A DNA stretch of 64,000 nucleotides from Aureococcus anophagefferens (Eukaryota; Sar; Pelagophyceae; Pelagomonadales; Pelagomonadaceae). The first letter of the stretch is position 1. Every line of letters starts with the position of its first letter. Shown piece after piece: positions 9,564 through 21,000 of the stretch. The stretch is from NCBI RefSeq assembly GCF_000186865.1, contig NW_008705585.1, positions 416,955 through 480,954 of the forward strand, given 5' to 3'. Position numbers and translations under genes: made by a program. The notes under the pieces were generated by a model. It was not told where the DNA came from. It did not search any database and saw only the letters and a program-made list of their open reading frames with translations.

Positions 9564-12500
9564 AAGGACGACCGCCGCGCGGGCGCGAGCGCCGCGGGCG
9601 CGGGGATGGGGTTGAGGGGCTTCGGCGCCGGGTTCGGCCCGCGGTCCGCGTGGCTCGGGCTGCGCTGGAGCGATCGGATGCCCCGGAGGCCGCCGACCAT
9701 CTGGGGCAGGCCCGCCGGCGGCGGCTCGTCGGACGCGAGGCGCGGCCGCGGCGCCGCGGGCGGGCAGCTCGTCGTCGTCACGGGCGGCGGCGCGCGCGCG
9801 ACGCCCGGCTGCTTGAAGGCCGCGCCGCCGGGCGCGCCGCCGAGCTTCGCCGCGCAGGACGTGCGCAGGTGCTCGTCCATGGCGAAGCGGAGCACCTTCT
9901 TCCCGCAGCCGGCCTNNNNNNNNNNNNNNNNNNNNNNNNNNNNNNNNNNNNNNNNNNNNNNNNNNGCCGCGGGGGGCTTCGCGGGCGCCGTGAGCACCGC
10001 GCCCGCGGGGCCCGCGTCGGGCACGGGCGACGCGCCGCGCGACCGCGGCGGCGCCGGCTCGTCGAGCGACGCGCCCCGCGACCGCGGCGCGCCGGAGGAT
10101 GCGCCGTCGTCCTCCGGCGCCGGCGCCGGCGCGTCCGCCGGCGCTTCGTCCGCTTCGTCCTCCTCGTCGTCGTCGTCGAAGCCCTCGCCGGGCGCCGGGT
10201 CCTCGGGCGCCGGGTCCGGGGGCTTCTGGGGCGCCGCGTCCGGGGGCTTCTGGGGCGCGGGCGCGGGGGCGGGCGGCGGGCCGACGGGCAGCGGCGGCGG
10301 CCGGTGGCCCCCGGCGAAGGACGCGCGGCTCCGCGGCGACCGCTGGAGGCTCGCGGCGCCGAGGCTCGGCAGGCCGAAGGTCGTCGGCTTCGCCGCGTAG
10401 GCCGCCGGGCGGCTCGCGGCGCCCGGCGTCGTCGACCCGCCCGACTTGATCGTGTCGTCGTCGGCGTCGTCGTCGTCGTCGTCGTCGGCCTCGGGCGTCG
10501 CCGCGGGCGCGGGCGCGGGCGCGGGCGCCGCGGGCGCCCCGGCGCGGTCCTTCTCGAGGGGGTCCTCCGTCGTGATGTCGCTGTCGCCGTCGTCCTTCTC
10601 GTCCCGGCCGGCCTCGAGGCGCGCGACGCGGTCCGCGAGCCGCCGCACGGCGTCGTTCGTCGCCTCGACGGCGCCCCGGAGGTCGTCGAGCGCGCCGGCG
10701 TCGGCCGGCGGCGCCGCGGCGGCCGGGGCCGGCGCGCCGCCGCCGCGCGCCGCGAGCTGCCCCGCGAGCTGGGCCACGCGCGCCTCGAGGTCCGCGAGGC
10801 GGTCGTCGCGGCCCCGGAGGCCCGCGTGCGCGTCCGCGGCGACGGCCTTGGCGTCCGCGGCGAGCTCGCGCGCGCCGCGCGCGTCCGCGGCGGCGTCCGC
10901 GGCGCCCGCGGACGCGTCCTCGGACCCCTTGCGCGCCTCCTCGCCGAGGCGCCGCGCGTCCGCGGCCGCGCGGCCCGCGGCCGTCGCCGCGGCCGACGCC
11001 TTGTCCGCGCGCTCCGCCGCGTCCTCGGCGCGCGTCGCCGCGGCGTCGGCCTTGGCGCCCGCGGCGGACGCGGCCTCGCGCTCGCCGTCGCGCGACGTCC
11101 GCAGCTCCGCGGCCTCCTCGCGGCCGCTCGCCGTCGCCGCCGCGGCGTCGTCCGCGCGCCGCTCCGCGCCGGCGACGCGCGCCTCGAGCGCCGCGAGGGC
11201 CTGGCGCCAGTCCTCGACGGGCGCCCGGAGCGCGTCGAGGTCGCGGCGCCGGCTCGCCTCGGCCTCGCGCGCGCGGTCCCGGTGTTCCCGGTCGACGTCG
11301 TCGACGCGCCGCCGCAGCGCGTCGACGCTCTTCTCGCCTATTATAAGAACGTCTCTTTTTTGAGAAAAAGGTCGGCCGTAAAAAACGCCGCGAGAACTCG
11401 CCGGCGTCGACGAACGCCGACGCGGCGGTCTCGTGCGCCTCGCACCGCTTCGCCGCGTCCGCGGCCGCGGCGACGGCGGCGGCGAGCGCGTCGTCGCGGC
11501 TCCGGTCGCGCTGCGCGGCGAGGGCCGCGAAGGCGTCGCGCGCGGCCGCGTCCGCGGACGCCGCGAGCTCGTCTTTGAGCTTCGGCAGAAGCGCGCGCGT
11601 CGCGCGGTCGGACACGGCGCGCTCCGCGTCCTCGGCGACGCGGCGCCCCGCGGCCTCGAAGGCCGCGCCGTCGCGCAGCGCGTCGTCGACGGCGCGCGCG
11701 GCCGCGCGCTGCGCCGCGTCGCTCGCCAAGGAGGCGACGCGGCTCTCGAGCTCGGCCGCGACGGCGTCGCCCGCGCGCGAGCCGCCCTCGAGCGTCTGCG
11801 CGAGCGCCGCGCGGGCCGCGCGCCGCACCCAGGCCTCGGCCTCCGGGTCCGACTCGCAGTAGCGCCGCGCGCCGTCGCGCGCGAGGTCCACGGCCGCGCG
11901 CCGCGTCGGCCGGTCCTCGAGCGCCAGTCGCAAGGCCGAAATAGAGCTCCGCACGTTGCGCGCGGCCGCGTCGTCGGCGGCCGCGCGCTCGACGAAGGCG
12001 CGCTTCGCCGCCGTCACGGATTCGACGACCTCGTCGGCGCGGCGCGCGGCCTGGCGCGCGAAGCGCTCCGCGCGGGGGACGTGCTCCTCGTCGAGCTTGG
12101 CCAATCGCGCGTCGAGCGCGGACTGCCCCGCCGTGAGCATGTTCAGCTGCGCCTGCACGGACCGCGACACGTTCGTCGCCTCGGCGATGGCGTCCCGCAG
12201 GTCCCGCGAGAAGGGCGCGTCCAGGGGCGCGTCGTCGGGCGGCCGCGCGCGCGCCGCCGCGGCGGCGAGCGCGTAGCGGTCGCGGTCGCGGTCGTAGGGC
12301 TGCTGCGGCGGCGGCACGGGCGGGTGCGTCGGCAGCGTCGTCGACCGCGGCGGCGGCGTCGCCGACGCGTAGCGCGGGCCCGGCGGCGGCGCGGAGGTCC
12401 GGTAGTCGTAGGGCCGCGGCCGCGCCTCCGCGGCGCGCGGCTCCTCGTAGGGCGTCGTCGCGCGCCGGTCCTCGTAGGCGCTCCGCACGTTCAGGTCGCT

Positions 12501-12695
12501 CCGGTTGACGTCGTAGGCGCCCGCGGGGCCGCCGTAGGCCCGGGGCGTCGCGTCGTAGCGCGGCGTCTCGTAGCGCGGCGTCTCGTAGGGCGACGGCTGC
12601 CGGAGGGCGCTGTGGAGCGACGACTGGAACGCCGACGCCGTGTGGGCGGCGGCGGCGCGCGACGCCGCCTCCCGCGCCTGCGCGTAGTCCATCAT
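9227..12695 (-). CDS. Long coiled-coil protein with C-terminal SAM domain (two exons, contains assembly gap)
   Basis: Exons 12695-11402 and 11337-9227 give about 1134 residues, counting the 50 unknown bases as written. The N-terminus is Tyr/Pro/Arg-rich with short repeats (PYETPRYETPRYDATPR), followed by long Ala/Arg/Glu/Asp heptad-type stretches through the exon junction, low-complexity acidic and proline-rich linkers, a short CGKK...HLRTSC segment that may be part of a C2HC finger partly hidden by the gap, and a C-terminal SAM domain (LSWRPEDAKAYVAEHL to VVMTLIRKIKEL). SAM domains oligomerise or bind RNA or lipid; coiled coils suggest a scaffold or cytoskeletal role. No ortholog is claimed. 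The intron is needed because the coiled-coil frame changes at 11338-11401. Confidence 0.75.
9916..9965. other. Assembly gap of 50 N
   Basis: Fifty unknown bases lie inside the second exon of the coiled-coil/SAM gene. The true length is unknown, so up to an intron or a metal-binding Cys pair could be hidden. The base pair after the gap, read on the minus strand, is AG, so a hidden acceptor site is possible. Confidence 0.98.
11338..11401 (-). other. Short spliceosomal intron (64 bp, GC-AG) with partial 8-bp direct repeat
   Basis: The coding frame requires removal of 64 T/A-rich bases. The best fit is a GC donor (GCGAGTTC) and acceptor TTATAATAG followed by GCGAGAAG. The first five bases of donor-side and acceptor-side octamers agree, echoing the introner layout, but no clear terminal inverted repeat is visible. 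Confidence 0.7.
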
Positions 12696-12870
12696 CCGCC
12701 GCGGCGCTTGCCTTCCTCTGCAATGTTAGGGCCCGCACATCGGGCTGCCCAACGTCTTCAAGATCTCTTCAAGGTGTGTAATTGAGAAGTCAATCAAGCA
12801 TGATTCCTGCGTCGCCACCCTCCGCTCTCCCCGAGATCTTGTGCCGGCACTCCCGACACAGCCCGCAGTC

Positions 12871-13284
12871 ATGCGCGCCGTCGCAGCGCTGCTCGCGGCG
12901 GCGACCGTCGCCGGCGCCTTCGTCGCGCCGGCGCCGCGGCCGCGCGCCGCATCGATCGCGCGGCGAGCGCAGGACAAGCAGGCCGACGAGCCCGAGGACA
13001 CGGACGAGCGCAAGGGCAAGATCACCATGGATGGCTTGCGGGATCTCGTCGCCCTGGGTCTCGGCGCCCCGAACCTCGGCACCTTCAAGGGCGTCGACGA
13101 GGAGACGGGCGCTTTGAAGTTCGAGCTCGACGAGAACCGGTTCATCACGAAGGACGGCAAGGAGTACGGCTCCTTCGACAACTCCAAGGGCACCTACTTC
13201 GAGTCCGGCGAGGTCGACGAGTCCGCCGACTTCATGGGCGGCCTCATGAAGTTCTTCGGCGGCGGCGACAAGAAGAAGGAGTAA
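12871..13284 (+). CDS. Small plastid-targeted protein of unknown function
   Basis: A 137-residue precursor. The first 17 residues form a signal peptide, followed immediately by FVAPAPRPRAAS: a Phe after the cleavage site and an Arg/Ser/Pro-rich stretch. This is the bipartite ASAFAP-type presequence used by secondary plastids of red-algal origin, so import into the plastid is well supported. The mature part (about 100 residues) is charged, with GTFKGVDEETGALKFELDE and a Lys-rich C-terminus GGGDKKKE; I do not recognise the family. An in-frame GTG at 12841 is ignored in favour of the ATG at 12871. It is divergent from the coiled-coil gene (175 bp between starts) and convergent with the small secreted protein gene. 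Confidence 0.8.
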   Translation: MRAVAALLAAATVAGAFVAPAPRPRAASIARRAQDKQADEPEDTDERKGKITMDGLRDLVALGLGAPNLGTFKGVDEETGALKFELDENRFITKDGKEYGSFDNSKGTYFESGEVDESADFMGGLMKFFGGGDKKKE

Positions 13285-13312
13285 AGTCTATACTAGTCTC
13301 GCGCGGCGGCCG

Positions 13313-13730
13313 TCACTCGAAGTACTTCTCGACCGCGGAGAGGATCCACGCGAGGAGGCAGTAGTTGTACCACGGCTGGCCTGCGGCGGGGAGGCGGCGG
13401 CGTTAGCGCGCTCGTTTCGATGGCCAGGGCTCGCGGCCGCCGGCGTGGATTCGACGGAAAGGGCTCGCGGCGACGCTCTCGAGCGACCGACGGCCGACGC
13501 GGGCGCGCGCTCGTCGCAAAGTCCCAGATGCGCATGGGGTCGAGGAATCCTCGTGCCGGCTTCGTCGGCGGATGGATCGAGTAGCAGTTCTGTCCCTTGG
13601 GCGAGTGCGGCGCCGGGTCGACGACGAAGTGGCCGCTCGACAGGGCGCCGGTCTGCTTGTCGATGCACACCTCGTTGGCGCCGGCGAGCGCCGCGACGAG
13701 CAGCCACGCGAAGGCGCCGACGCCCCGCAT
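13313..13730 (-). CDS. Small secreted protein, unknown, two exons
   Basis: Exon 1 starts at 13730 with a clear signal peptide (MRGVGAFAWLLVAALAGANE) and continues with a short Cys- and Pro-containing region ending near MRIWDFAT. The frame then degenerates into Arg/Pro-rich sequence, while another frame downstream gives a compact hydrophobic ending QPWYNYCLLAWILSAVEKYFE and stop at 13313-13315. I infer an intron of about 130 bp, 13381-13510 with acceptor CCGCAG; the donor is uncertain (a GC at 13509-13510 or a GT nearby). The joined product is about 95 residues with a possible C-terminal membrane helix. No family is recognised. Confidence 0.55.
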
Positions 13731-13974
13731 CGTTTCACTGCGGGCGGTGGTCCAACGCGCGCGCGCCGCTGCGCCCGAAGACGAGGTGATTGGTGCGGGA
13801 CGGCGCCGCGGCGGCCGAAGCTGCTCCGCGTCGTCGTCCTCGTCAAGCGCACGGCGCCCTGGGCGCGCCCCGCCGCCCCCCTCGCGCGAGGAGTCGGCGC
13901 CGCCGCGGCTCTCTCACCGAACAGCAAATCTCCGCGCGGACCGACCGCGCGCCGAGCCCACGACCTAAGCGACC

Positions 13975-14874
13975 ATGTCGACGCTCAGCGCGGCCCGCGC
14001 CGACAACTTCTACTACCCGCCGAACTGGGACCCGTCGAAGGAATCCCTGTCGCAGCACACGGGCGACACGCGGGGCCGGAACCAGTACGAGCAGGAGGGC
14101 CTCATCCGCTTCGAGCTGCCGTTCGACGGATGGTGCGAGGGCTGCGGGCGCCACGTCGGCAAGGGCGTGCGCTTCAACGCGAAGAAGGACGCCGACGGCA
14201 AGTACCACAGCACGACGGTCTGGAAGTTCACGATGCAGTGCCCGTCCTGCACGACCAAGTTCGTCATAAAGACGGACCCCGCGAAGTCGGACTACGACTT
14301 TGCGTCCGGCATCCGCCGCAAGGTCGAGTCGTACGCAGAGGACGCGGCCGACGGCGCGCGCCTCCTCGGCGACACGGACCACCGGGCCCAGGAGGCCGCC
14401 CTCGCGAAGCGGCGCGACCCCATGGCGACGCTCGAGCGCACGCGGGACGACAAGGCGAAGGCGAAGCGCGCCGCCGGCGAGCTCGCGGAGGACTGGGGCC
14501 GCGCGGAGCGCTTCTACGACGACTACGGCGCGAACCGCGCGCTGCGGAAGCGGCACCGCGCCGTGCGGAAGGACGCCAAGGAGCGCGACGGCATGGGCCG
14601 GCGCCTCGGCCTCGCGATCGAGCTGCTGCCGCCGCATCCCGACGACGCCGCGGCGGCGAGGGCCGTGACCTTTGCGCGGCCCCGGCGCGCGGCGGCGGCG
14701 CCCAAGGCGACGTCCATCTTCGGCCGCCCCGTCGCGCCGCGGTCGTCCAAGGCCGCGGCCCTCGCGCGCGAGCGCGGCATCGACCCGAAGCGGCTCCAGC
14801 TCAAGCCCCGGCCCGGCGCGCGCGCTCCGGCGCCCGCGGCGCCGACGACGACGACGCGGCGGCGACCGAGGTAA
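13975..14874 (+). CDS. CCDC130: CCDC130 / YJU2-family splicing factor
   Basis: A 299-residue member of the CWC16 family. The diagnostic N-terminal block is present: NFYYPPNWDP, then IRFELPFDGWCEGCGRHVGKGVRFNA and TTVWKFTMQCPSC, with four zinc-type cysteines at residues 54, 57, 89 and 92, followed by TDP. The remainder is Arg/Lys/Ala-rich helix with a basic tail, as in CCDC130 (YJU2B). YJU2-type proteins join the spliceosome around the first catalytic step; CCDC130 itself is less studied. The protein is nuclear by inference. The stop codon lies inside AGGTAAGG, which also resembles a donor site, so an additional 3' exon cannot be excluded, but the product length fits the family. Confidence 0.9.
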   Translation: MSTLSAARADNFYYPPNWDPSKESLSQHTGDTRGRNQYEQEGLIRFELPFDGWCEGCGRHVGKGVRFNAKKDADGKYHSTTVWKFTMQCPSCTTKFVIKTDPAKSDYDFASGIRRKVESYAEDAADGARLLGDTDHRAQEAALAKRRDPMATLERTRDDKAKAKRAAGELAEDWGRAERFYDDYGANRALRKRHRAVRKDAKERDGMGRRLGLAIELLPPHPDDAAAARAVTFARPRRAAAAPKATSIFGRPVAPRSSKAAALARERGIDPKRLQLKPRPGARAPAPAAPTTTTRRRPR

Positions 14875-14915
14875 GGGCTTTCTTTGGGCATGCTGCCATT
14901 GCTGCTGGTAGGAGC

Positions 14916-14932
14916 TGGGTAAACTTTACCCA
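14916..14932. repeat. Short palindrome (8-bp arms, 1-bp loop)
   Basis: TGGGTAAA and TTTACCCA flank a single C in the space between CCDC130 and the dynein gene. It may be a 3' hairpin or a transcription-factor site; nothing else supports a role. Confidence 0.5.
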
Positions 14933-15066
14933 ATCGAAATGGTGCCGTATCTTAGCTGCCATAACGAAGCGTTGGCTGCCCCCCGACCTGGCAGCAGCAC
15001 GCGAGCCCGCCAAGTAGGGCCCGCCGCTCCCCGGTCGGCACCTCCGCCCTTGGCCCGTTTGGCGCC

Positions 15067-18000
15067 ATGGCCGACGAGGAGGAGAAGAAGGAGGAGGACA
15101 AGGAGCTCAAGGAGCTCATCGCGCGCGACGCCTTCGGGCTGCGCACCTACCGCTGCAACGCCCCGTGGCGCGCCGGCGCCGGCGGCGACGGGGGCGGGGG
15201 CGGGGCGCTGCGGCCGCCGTTCGCGCGCGCGCGCGCGCTTCGCTCCGAAACCGAAACCCCCGCTTTTCTAGGCCCGTGGAGCCCTTCGGGGGCGAGCTCG
15301 AGGTCGAGGCGCACAAGACGCTCCGCGACATCTTCGCCCCGGGCACGTGGCGCATCGACGGCTGCCGCGAGCGCAAGTCCGTGAACCACGACAAGATCCT
15401 CGCGGACATCGAGGCGAGCGGCAAGGACTCGGCCTTCGCGGCGGCCGTCTGCCCCTTTTCCGGGGTGACGGCGCTGCACGCGTGCGCGATCAACGGCTAC
15501 CTCAGCCTGCTCAAGGTCCTGGTGGAGAAGTGCGAGATGTCACCCCTGGTCTGCGCCGGCGGCTTGAGCTCCATGATGAGCAGCCGCCTCGAGCACGTCC
15601 GCGGCGCCGACGCGATGTGGATGGCGAAGCGCCGCGGCCACAAGCACGTCATCGAGTACATGAAGACCCTACCGATCGTCAAGCAGGCCACCGTGTCCCT
15701 CGAGAAGCAGCTCGTCGTCATGGAGGCGGCCCACAAGGAGGCCGTCGCGGAGGCCAAGGAGCGCGCCGTCGAGGAGGCCGCGCGCAAGGCCGAGGAGGAG
15801 GCGCGGCTCGCGGCGGAGGAGAAGAAGCGCAAGGAGAAGGAGAAGGCCCAGCGCAAGATGCGCGACGAGATCCAGGCCTTCGACGGCGTGCTCCGCGCGA
15901 AGAAGAAGGCCCTCATGGACCCGAGCTACGCGTTCAAGCTCGCGGAGACGGGCCAGGCCAAGGCCATGGAGCTCCTCGAGGACGAGAAGCAGTCGCACAA
16001 GCAGGACACGAACCGCTGCAAGGCCATGCGGAACCGCGCCGAGGACAACGAGATCGGCGCGGAGATGAAGAAGCCCGAGCAGCTAGGAGCTGTGCCGGAA
16101 ACAACCACTGGTCTGGGTGGTCCCGACCAAACTTCAAACCTCTCGGTCAAATCGAAGTCGGTTCGGCTGATTTTTGGACGAATCGAGTGCTCTCGTCGAG
16201 TTCTCGGACAGAGCCGAAAATGTTGCGTCGAAACTGTCGCGTACGCGCCCACTGAAGTCGGGTTGAAGATTTGGTTCCCTCGCAGGCTCATCGCGGACAT
16301 CGACGAGATGCTCAACGAGTACATCGCGCTCTGGGAGCTCGACGAGCAGCTGGAGAAATACGTCGCCGAGGCCAACGACACGCGCTGGGGCGATCTGGTG
16401 CCCGAGGAGCTGGAGGAGAACGCGAAGAAGCTCACGTCCAAGGTCAAGAAGCTCCCGAAGCCCGTGAAGACGTCCGAGGCGTTCAAGGTCCTCGACCGCC
16501 GCGCGAAGGAGTTCTACACGTCGTGTCCGCTCATCCTGTCGCTGCACACGCCCTGCATGAAGAAGCGCCACTGGGACGAGCTGCTGGAGGGCGCGCACGC
16601 GACGCTCTCGGAGACGCCCATCGAGAACCCGAACATCGAGCTCTCGGAGATTCTGAGCCTGGAGCTGCACCGCGCGTCCGTCGCCGCCGTCGTCGAGGAG
16701 GTCACGGACAAGGCCGTGAAGGAAGCGAAGCAGGAGGAGACGCTGGAGACCCTCGAGGTCAACTGGAGCGGCATCGTCTTCGTGCGCACGCCCTACGACA
16801 AGGACGAGTCCGTGCCGCTGCTCAAGATGGACGAGAAGGACTTCGAGCAGCTCGAGTCGGATTTACTGACGCTCCAGTCCATGGTCTCCTCCCGCTACGA
16901 GTTCTTCAAGGAGCGCAGCACGAAGTGGCAGGCGGAATTGCAAAACGTCGGCGAGGTCATCGCGATCCTCGCGGAGCTCCAGCGCATGTGGTCCTACCTC
17001 GAGCCCCTCTTCGTCGGCTCCGACGAGGTGAAGCGCGAGCTGCCGGAGACGGCGGCCAAGTTCGCGGAGATCGACGCGACGGTGCGGTCCCTCCTGAAGG
17101 AGGCGTGGGAGACGAAGAACGTCAAGGCCGCGTGCAACAAGGAGGGCCTCATCCCGACCCTGGAGGACATCACGGTGAAGCAGGACATGTGCAAGAAGTC
17201 GCTCAACGAGTTCTTGGATTCGAAGCGCATGCAGTTCGCGCGCTTCTACTTCGTGTCCGAGGCGGACTTGCTCGATATTCTTTCCAACGGGTCGAACCCG
17301 TCCGCGATCATGAAGCACGTCGACAAGGTCATGCTCGCGACCAAAACTTTAACGCTCACGGACGACGACGCGGAGACGGGAAGACCGACGGCCCTCACGT
17401 GGATCTCGGGCGTCGGCTCGGAGTGGTGCGAGTTCACGCCGCCGCCGAAGCTCCTCAACAAGGTCGAGGTCTACCTCCAGACCGTGTTGGACGCCCAGAT
17501 GACCACGCTCGTCGAGCAGGCCAAGCGGTCCATCGGCCGCTACGCGTCGACGGCCGTGCGCACGGACTGGCTCCAGGAGAAGGCGACGGCGAGCGACGGG
17601 GCAGCACAAGAGAGCGACATTCCCAACTTCAAAGGCTCATATCTCGGCCATTTTCCACTCGTTTCGGCTGATTTTTGGACGAGCGATCATCTCTCGGAAC
17701 GGTCTCGACGCGTGGATGCTTTTCCCGGAACGCGCGCGCGCGGAACACTCACGTTGAAGCGACGTTGAACCACTCTTGTGCTGCCCAGGCGAGCGACGGC
17801 CGCACGAACGGCGCCGACGCGGGCCAGATCGGGCTGCTCATCGCCGCCATCTACTACACGAAGGAGTGCGAGGACGCCATGGAGAAGATCGCGGGCAACG
17901 GCGACGAGGCGCCCTACGTCGAGTTCCAGACGCGGACGCTCGCGCAGCTCTCGGATCTCATCCTGCTCACCAAGGGCAAGCTCGACGGCGCGATGCGGAC

Positions 18001-21000
18001 GCGCGTCATGTGCATGATCACCTACGACGCCCACAGCCGCGACATGATCGAGAAGACGCTGCGCGCGAAGTCGTACCAGATCTCGAGCTTCCAGTGGCAG
18101 TCGCAGCTCAAGATGCGCTTCGACGAGTCGCAGAACCGGTGGCTCGTCCACATCCTCAACGCGGAGTTCGACTACGGCTTCGAGTACCTCGGCAACGGGC
18201 CGCGTTTGGTCGTGACGCCCCTCACGGACCGCGTCTACGTCACCGCAACCCAGGCCCTGAACCTCTGCATGGGCTGCGCGCCCGCGGGGCCCGCGGGCAC
18301 GGGCAAGACGGAGAGCACGAAGGACCTCGCGTCGGCGCTGGGCAAGTGCTGCTACGTCTTCAACTGCTCGCCGGAGATGGACTACAAGTCGTTGGGCAAC
18401 ATCTTCAAGGGCCTGGCGTGCTCCGGGTCCTGGGGCTGCTTCGACGAGTTCAACCGGCTGATCCCCGAGGTCCTGTCCGTGTGCACGGTCCAGTTCAAGG
18501 CCGTCTGCAACGGCGTCAAGCGCGTCAAGACGGCGCGCAAGGTCGCGCGCAAGAGCGGCAGCCCCTTCGACGAGGCGGCGCGCATGACGACCATCGAGGG
18601 CGACCTCGTGAAGCTCGACGAGACGTGCGGCGCGTTCATCACGATGAACCCGGGCTACCTCGGCCGCTCGGAGCTGCCCGAGGGATTGAAGGCCCTGTTT
18701 CGGCCCATGACGGTCATGGTGCCCGACCTCGTCATGATCTGCGAGAACATGCTCATGGCCCAGGGCTTCGTGAGCGCGAAGTCGCTCGCGTCCAAGTTCT
18801 ACTCGCTCTACTCGCTGCTCAAGGATCTCCTCTCGAAGCAGGAGCACTACGACTGGGGCCTGCGGGCCATCAAGTCCGTCCTCGTCGTCGCGGGCATGCT
18901 CCTCCGCACGGACCCGGACAGCGACGAGGACAACATCCTGATGCGCGCGCTCCGCGACTTCAACATCGCCAAGATCGTCAAGGCCGACGAGGTCGTCTTC
19001 TTCGGGCTGCTCAACGATTTGTTCCCGGGCCTGGACCCGCCGCGCGTCATCGACAAGACGCTGGAGCAGTCCGTGGAGAAGGCCGTCGAGGAGAGCGGCC
19101 AGTTCGGCGACGACGTCTTCAAGCTCAAGTGCGTCCAGCTCGACGAGCTCATCGCGATCCGCCACTGCGTCTTCGTCATGGGCCCGCCGGGCTCCTTCAA
19201 GACGTCCTGCTGGAAGATGCTCGCGAACGCCTACAAGATCAAGGACCCGGACAACCCCGTCAAGGTCGTGGACATCAACCCGAAGACGATGCCGACGCAG
19301 GACCTCTACGGCTACATCAACATGGTCACGCGCGACTGGAAGGACGGCCTCCTGTCGACGATCATGCGCGACCTGGGCCAGATCGACGACGAGAAGCCCA
19401 AGTGGATCCTGCTCGACGGCGACCTCGACGCGAACTGGATCGAGTCCATGAACTCGGTCATGGACGACAACCGCCTGCTGACGCTCGCGTCGAACGAGCG
19501 CATCCCGCTCAAGCCCCACATGCGCATGATCTTCGAGATCCGCGACCTGAAGTACGCGACGCCGGCGACGGTGTCGCGCGCGGGCATCCTCTACATCTCC
19601 ACGGACGAGGGCTTCCAGTGGCGGTCCATGATCAACACGTGGGTGTCGACGCGCTCCGGCGACGGCTTCACGGACGAGTCGCGGCAGTGGCTCACGGAGT
19701 GCTTCGACGAGTACGTGGGCCCGTCCCTGAAGTGCTTCCGGAAGATGCTCACGTCCATCCCCCAGTTCGAGACGACGCTCGTGGAGAATTTACTGCGACT
19801 GCTCGACGCCACTTTGACGGCGAACGAGCTCCAGTCGCAGCGCAACGTCGCCATCACGTTCAGCTTCTGCGCGGTCTGGGCTTTAGGATCCTCGCTGGGC
19901 ATCGCCGACGACGGCAAGGACTACAAGCGGACCTTCAGCGAGTGGTGGAAGAAGCAGTTCCGCAACGTCCAGTTCCCGACGAAGGACACGGTCTTCGACT
20001 ACTGGCTCGACACGGAGTCCATGTCCTTCGAGTCGTGGAAGAGCAGTCCCGCGTTCTCCGAGGTGGCCTTCAACAGCCGCGAGATGAACATGTCCGACGT
20101 CACCGTACCTACCGGCGAGAGCGCGTCGGTTTCTTTCTGGCTGAAGCTCCTCGTCGACGGCCACCACTGCGCGATGCTCGCGGGGCCCTCGGGCACGGGC
20201 AAGACGCAGCTCATCAACGGCCAGCTCAAGGCGCTCAACCCGGAGCAGACGCTCTTCCAGACCATCAACATGAACTTCTACAGCTCCGGGCTCGTGCTCC
20301 AGGCGAACCTCGAGGTGTCGCTGCAGAAGAAGACGGGCAGTCTCTACGGCCCGCCGGGCGCGTGCCACATGGTCTACTTCATCGACGACCTGAACCTGCC
20401 GGAGCTCGACAAGTACAACACCCAGTCGGCCATCGCCCTCGTGCGCCAGCACCTCGACTACACGCACTGGTACGACATCACGAAGCTCGCGCTCAAGACC
20501 GTCGAGAAGTGCCAGTACGTCGCGGCGATGAACCCGACGGCGGGCTCCTTCCACGTGAACCCGCGCCTCCAGCGCCACTTCACGACCTTCGCCGTGTCCA
20601 TGCCCAGCGACCAGTCCCTGGGCATCATCTACGAGACGTTCCTCAGCGGCCACATCAACAACGTCTTCACCAACACCGCGGCCGAGATGATGAACATGCT
20701 GCCCAAGATCATCAAGACGACGCTCCTCGTCCACAAGGACGTCTCCGAGAACTTCCGCAAGACGGCGACGAACTTCCACTACGAGTTCAACATCCGCCAC
20801 GTCGCGGGCGTCTTCCAGGGGCTCCTCATGACGTCGCCGGCCAAGTTCGGCAACACGTCCATCGTCGCCGACTGCTGGCTCCACGAGTGCTACCGCGTCT
20901 ACGGCGACCGCCTCGTGTCGCCGGAGGACCTGGCGAAGTTCGACGGCATCATGGCCGCGCAGGCGAAGAAGGGCTTCGGCGAGTTCAACCTGAGCCGCTT

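Noticed and set aside
14862..14880. A further exon of CCDC130 using the donor-like AGGTAAGG at its stop
   Set aside because: The product already matches the family in length and no following exon with supporting sequence is visible.
17675..17788. Possible small reading frame inside family A introners (start Met-Asp-Glu-Arg-Ser-Ser)
   Set aside because: It recurs in each family A copy only because the copies are related and in the same phase; it has no stop before the exon and no protein-like features, so it is intron sequence read through.
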